Source: Corynebacterium deserti GIMN1.010 (GTDB lineage: Bacteria; Actinomycetota; Actinomycetes; Mycobacteriales; Mycobacteriaceae). Taken from it: a stretch of 64,000 bases of DNA. Both the position numbers and the translations under genes were made by a program. The DNA lies in NCBI RefSeq assembly GCF_001277995.1, contig NZ_CP009220.1:124001-188000 (forward strand). The letters are read 5' to 3'. A model generated the notes under the pieces. It had not been told where the DNA came from, did not search any database, and saw only the letters and a program-made list of their open reading frames with translations. Shown piece after piece: positions 63,643 through 64,000 of this stretch (position 1 is the stretch's first letter; each line of letters begins with the position of its first letter).

Positions 63643-64000
63643 ATGAGTGGTACCGCCATCATGTATGACACGACCGTTGTTCCATCCAAACATGACATTG
63701 CTCAAGCCTGGACGGGTTTCGTCGACATCCAGGGAAGTTACCGCCTCGTAGATACTGTCGACGGCGAGGTAGGCATCGAGGTACTGATCTCTAAGGATCG
63801 AGATGGCCGACTGATCCAGATTCCTTTTAGCTACCGATCCGAAGAAATTAACCCTGAGCAGACGCTTTCCACGTTGGAACACGGCGTGTTAGGTACGCGA
63901 TGGGTCATCAACGCTTTGGGTGATCCTGTGGCAGTGCGTGAGTTTATCCGCACGATTGTGACAGGTGATGACGGCGCTACCCGCGACGATGGGGTAGCAG
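63643..64000 (+). CDS. Maltokinase N-cap-domain-like protein, cut by window end
   Basis: The first 119 codons are seen. ATG 63643 follows GAGGAGAAGG. The text VDTVDGEVGIEVLISKDRDG and LIQIPFSYRSEEI, then LEHGVLGTRWVINALGDPVA resembles the N-terminal cap domain of maltokinases and of stand-alone relatives in actinobacteria. Whether a kinase domain follows is not visible. Confidence 0.65.
   Translation, partial: MSGTAIMYDTTVVPSKHDIAQAWTGFVDIQGSYRLVDTVDGEVGIEVLISKDRDGRLIQIPFSYRSEEINPEQTLSTLEHGVLGTRWVINALGDPVAVREFIRTIVTGDDGATRDDGVA

Overview
The window is a piece of a Corynebacterium glutamicum-type chromosome. From about 7.1 kb onward the gene content and order match that species as I know it: putA, an AbgT/M20 pair, mtlD-rbtT-atlR-xylB, panB-panC, the ROK regulator cysR with McbR-type boxes, a DtxR-box operon and panD. 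No rRNA, tRNA or CRISPR array was seen.

Region 1 (1-7.0 kb) is a GC-rich patchwork. It holds the end of an arsenic-type flavin monooxygenase, an arsR gene, a second monooxygenase with two lesions, a complete IS6-family element (IS1628-like), and remnants of IS3, ISL3 and apparently IS481 elements. Inside this debris sits one intact metabolic gene, the quinone-dependent D-lactate dehydrogenase dld. It has a possible operator palindrome and a block of 16-bp tandem repeats upstream. Inverted, diverged IS3 remnants flank it, so it looks like acquired DNA.

Region 2 (7.1-31.9 kb) is core metabolism: a PepSY lipoprotein, putA (proline to glutamate), an aldo-keto reductase, an aminobenzoyl-glutamate-type importer and amidohydrolase, two DUF202 membrane proteins, and a glyoxalase-fold protein. 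Next comes the polyol locus, where mtlD and rbtT diverge from atlR and xylB around a dense cluster of TGTTAG/CTAACA half-sites. It is followed by pantothenate panB-panC, a 71-bp-period repeat, a 3-methyladenine glycosylase, a frameshifted HhH-DUF1801 gene, a HAD protein lacking its nucleophile Asp, a gamma-carbonic-anhydrase-like protein, cysR, and an iron-controlled exporter operon.

Region 3 (32-45 kb) is envelope polysaccharide and sugar-acid metabolism. Four tightly linked genes encode a BcsB-like exported protein, a polytopic membrane protein, a processive GT2 synthase with TED and QRSRW motifs, and a GT-C-like membrane glycosyltransferase. This resembles a reduced cellulose-synthase-like system. 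After an ankyrin protein comes a cassette of DeoR regulator, KDPG-type aldolase, sugar-acid MFS permease and P-loop kinase, with three 10-bp-phased TGTGA motifs at the aldolase start.

Region 4 (45-64 kb) holds panD, a DUF885 peptidase, AbrB-, TauE-, RarD- and LysE-type transporters, hrpB, and a group of alkylation-repair genes (alkB, tag and an alkyltransferase-like protein; a further glycosylase lies at 26 kb). It ends with a PepSY membrane protein, an aldehyde dehydrogenase and a gene cut by the window end. Statements of family and function rest on motif recognition from memory; no database search was run.
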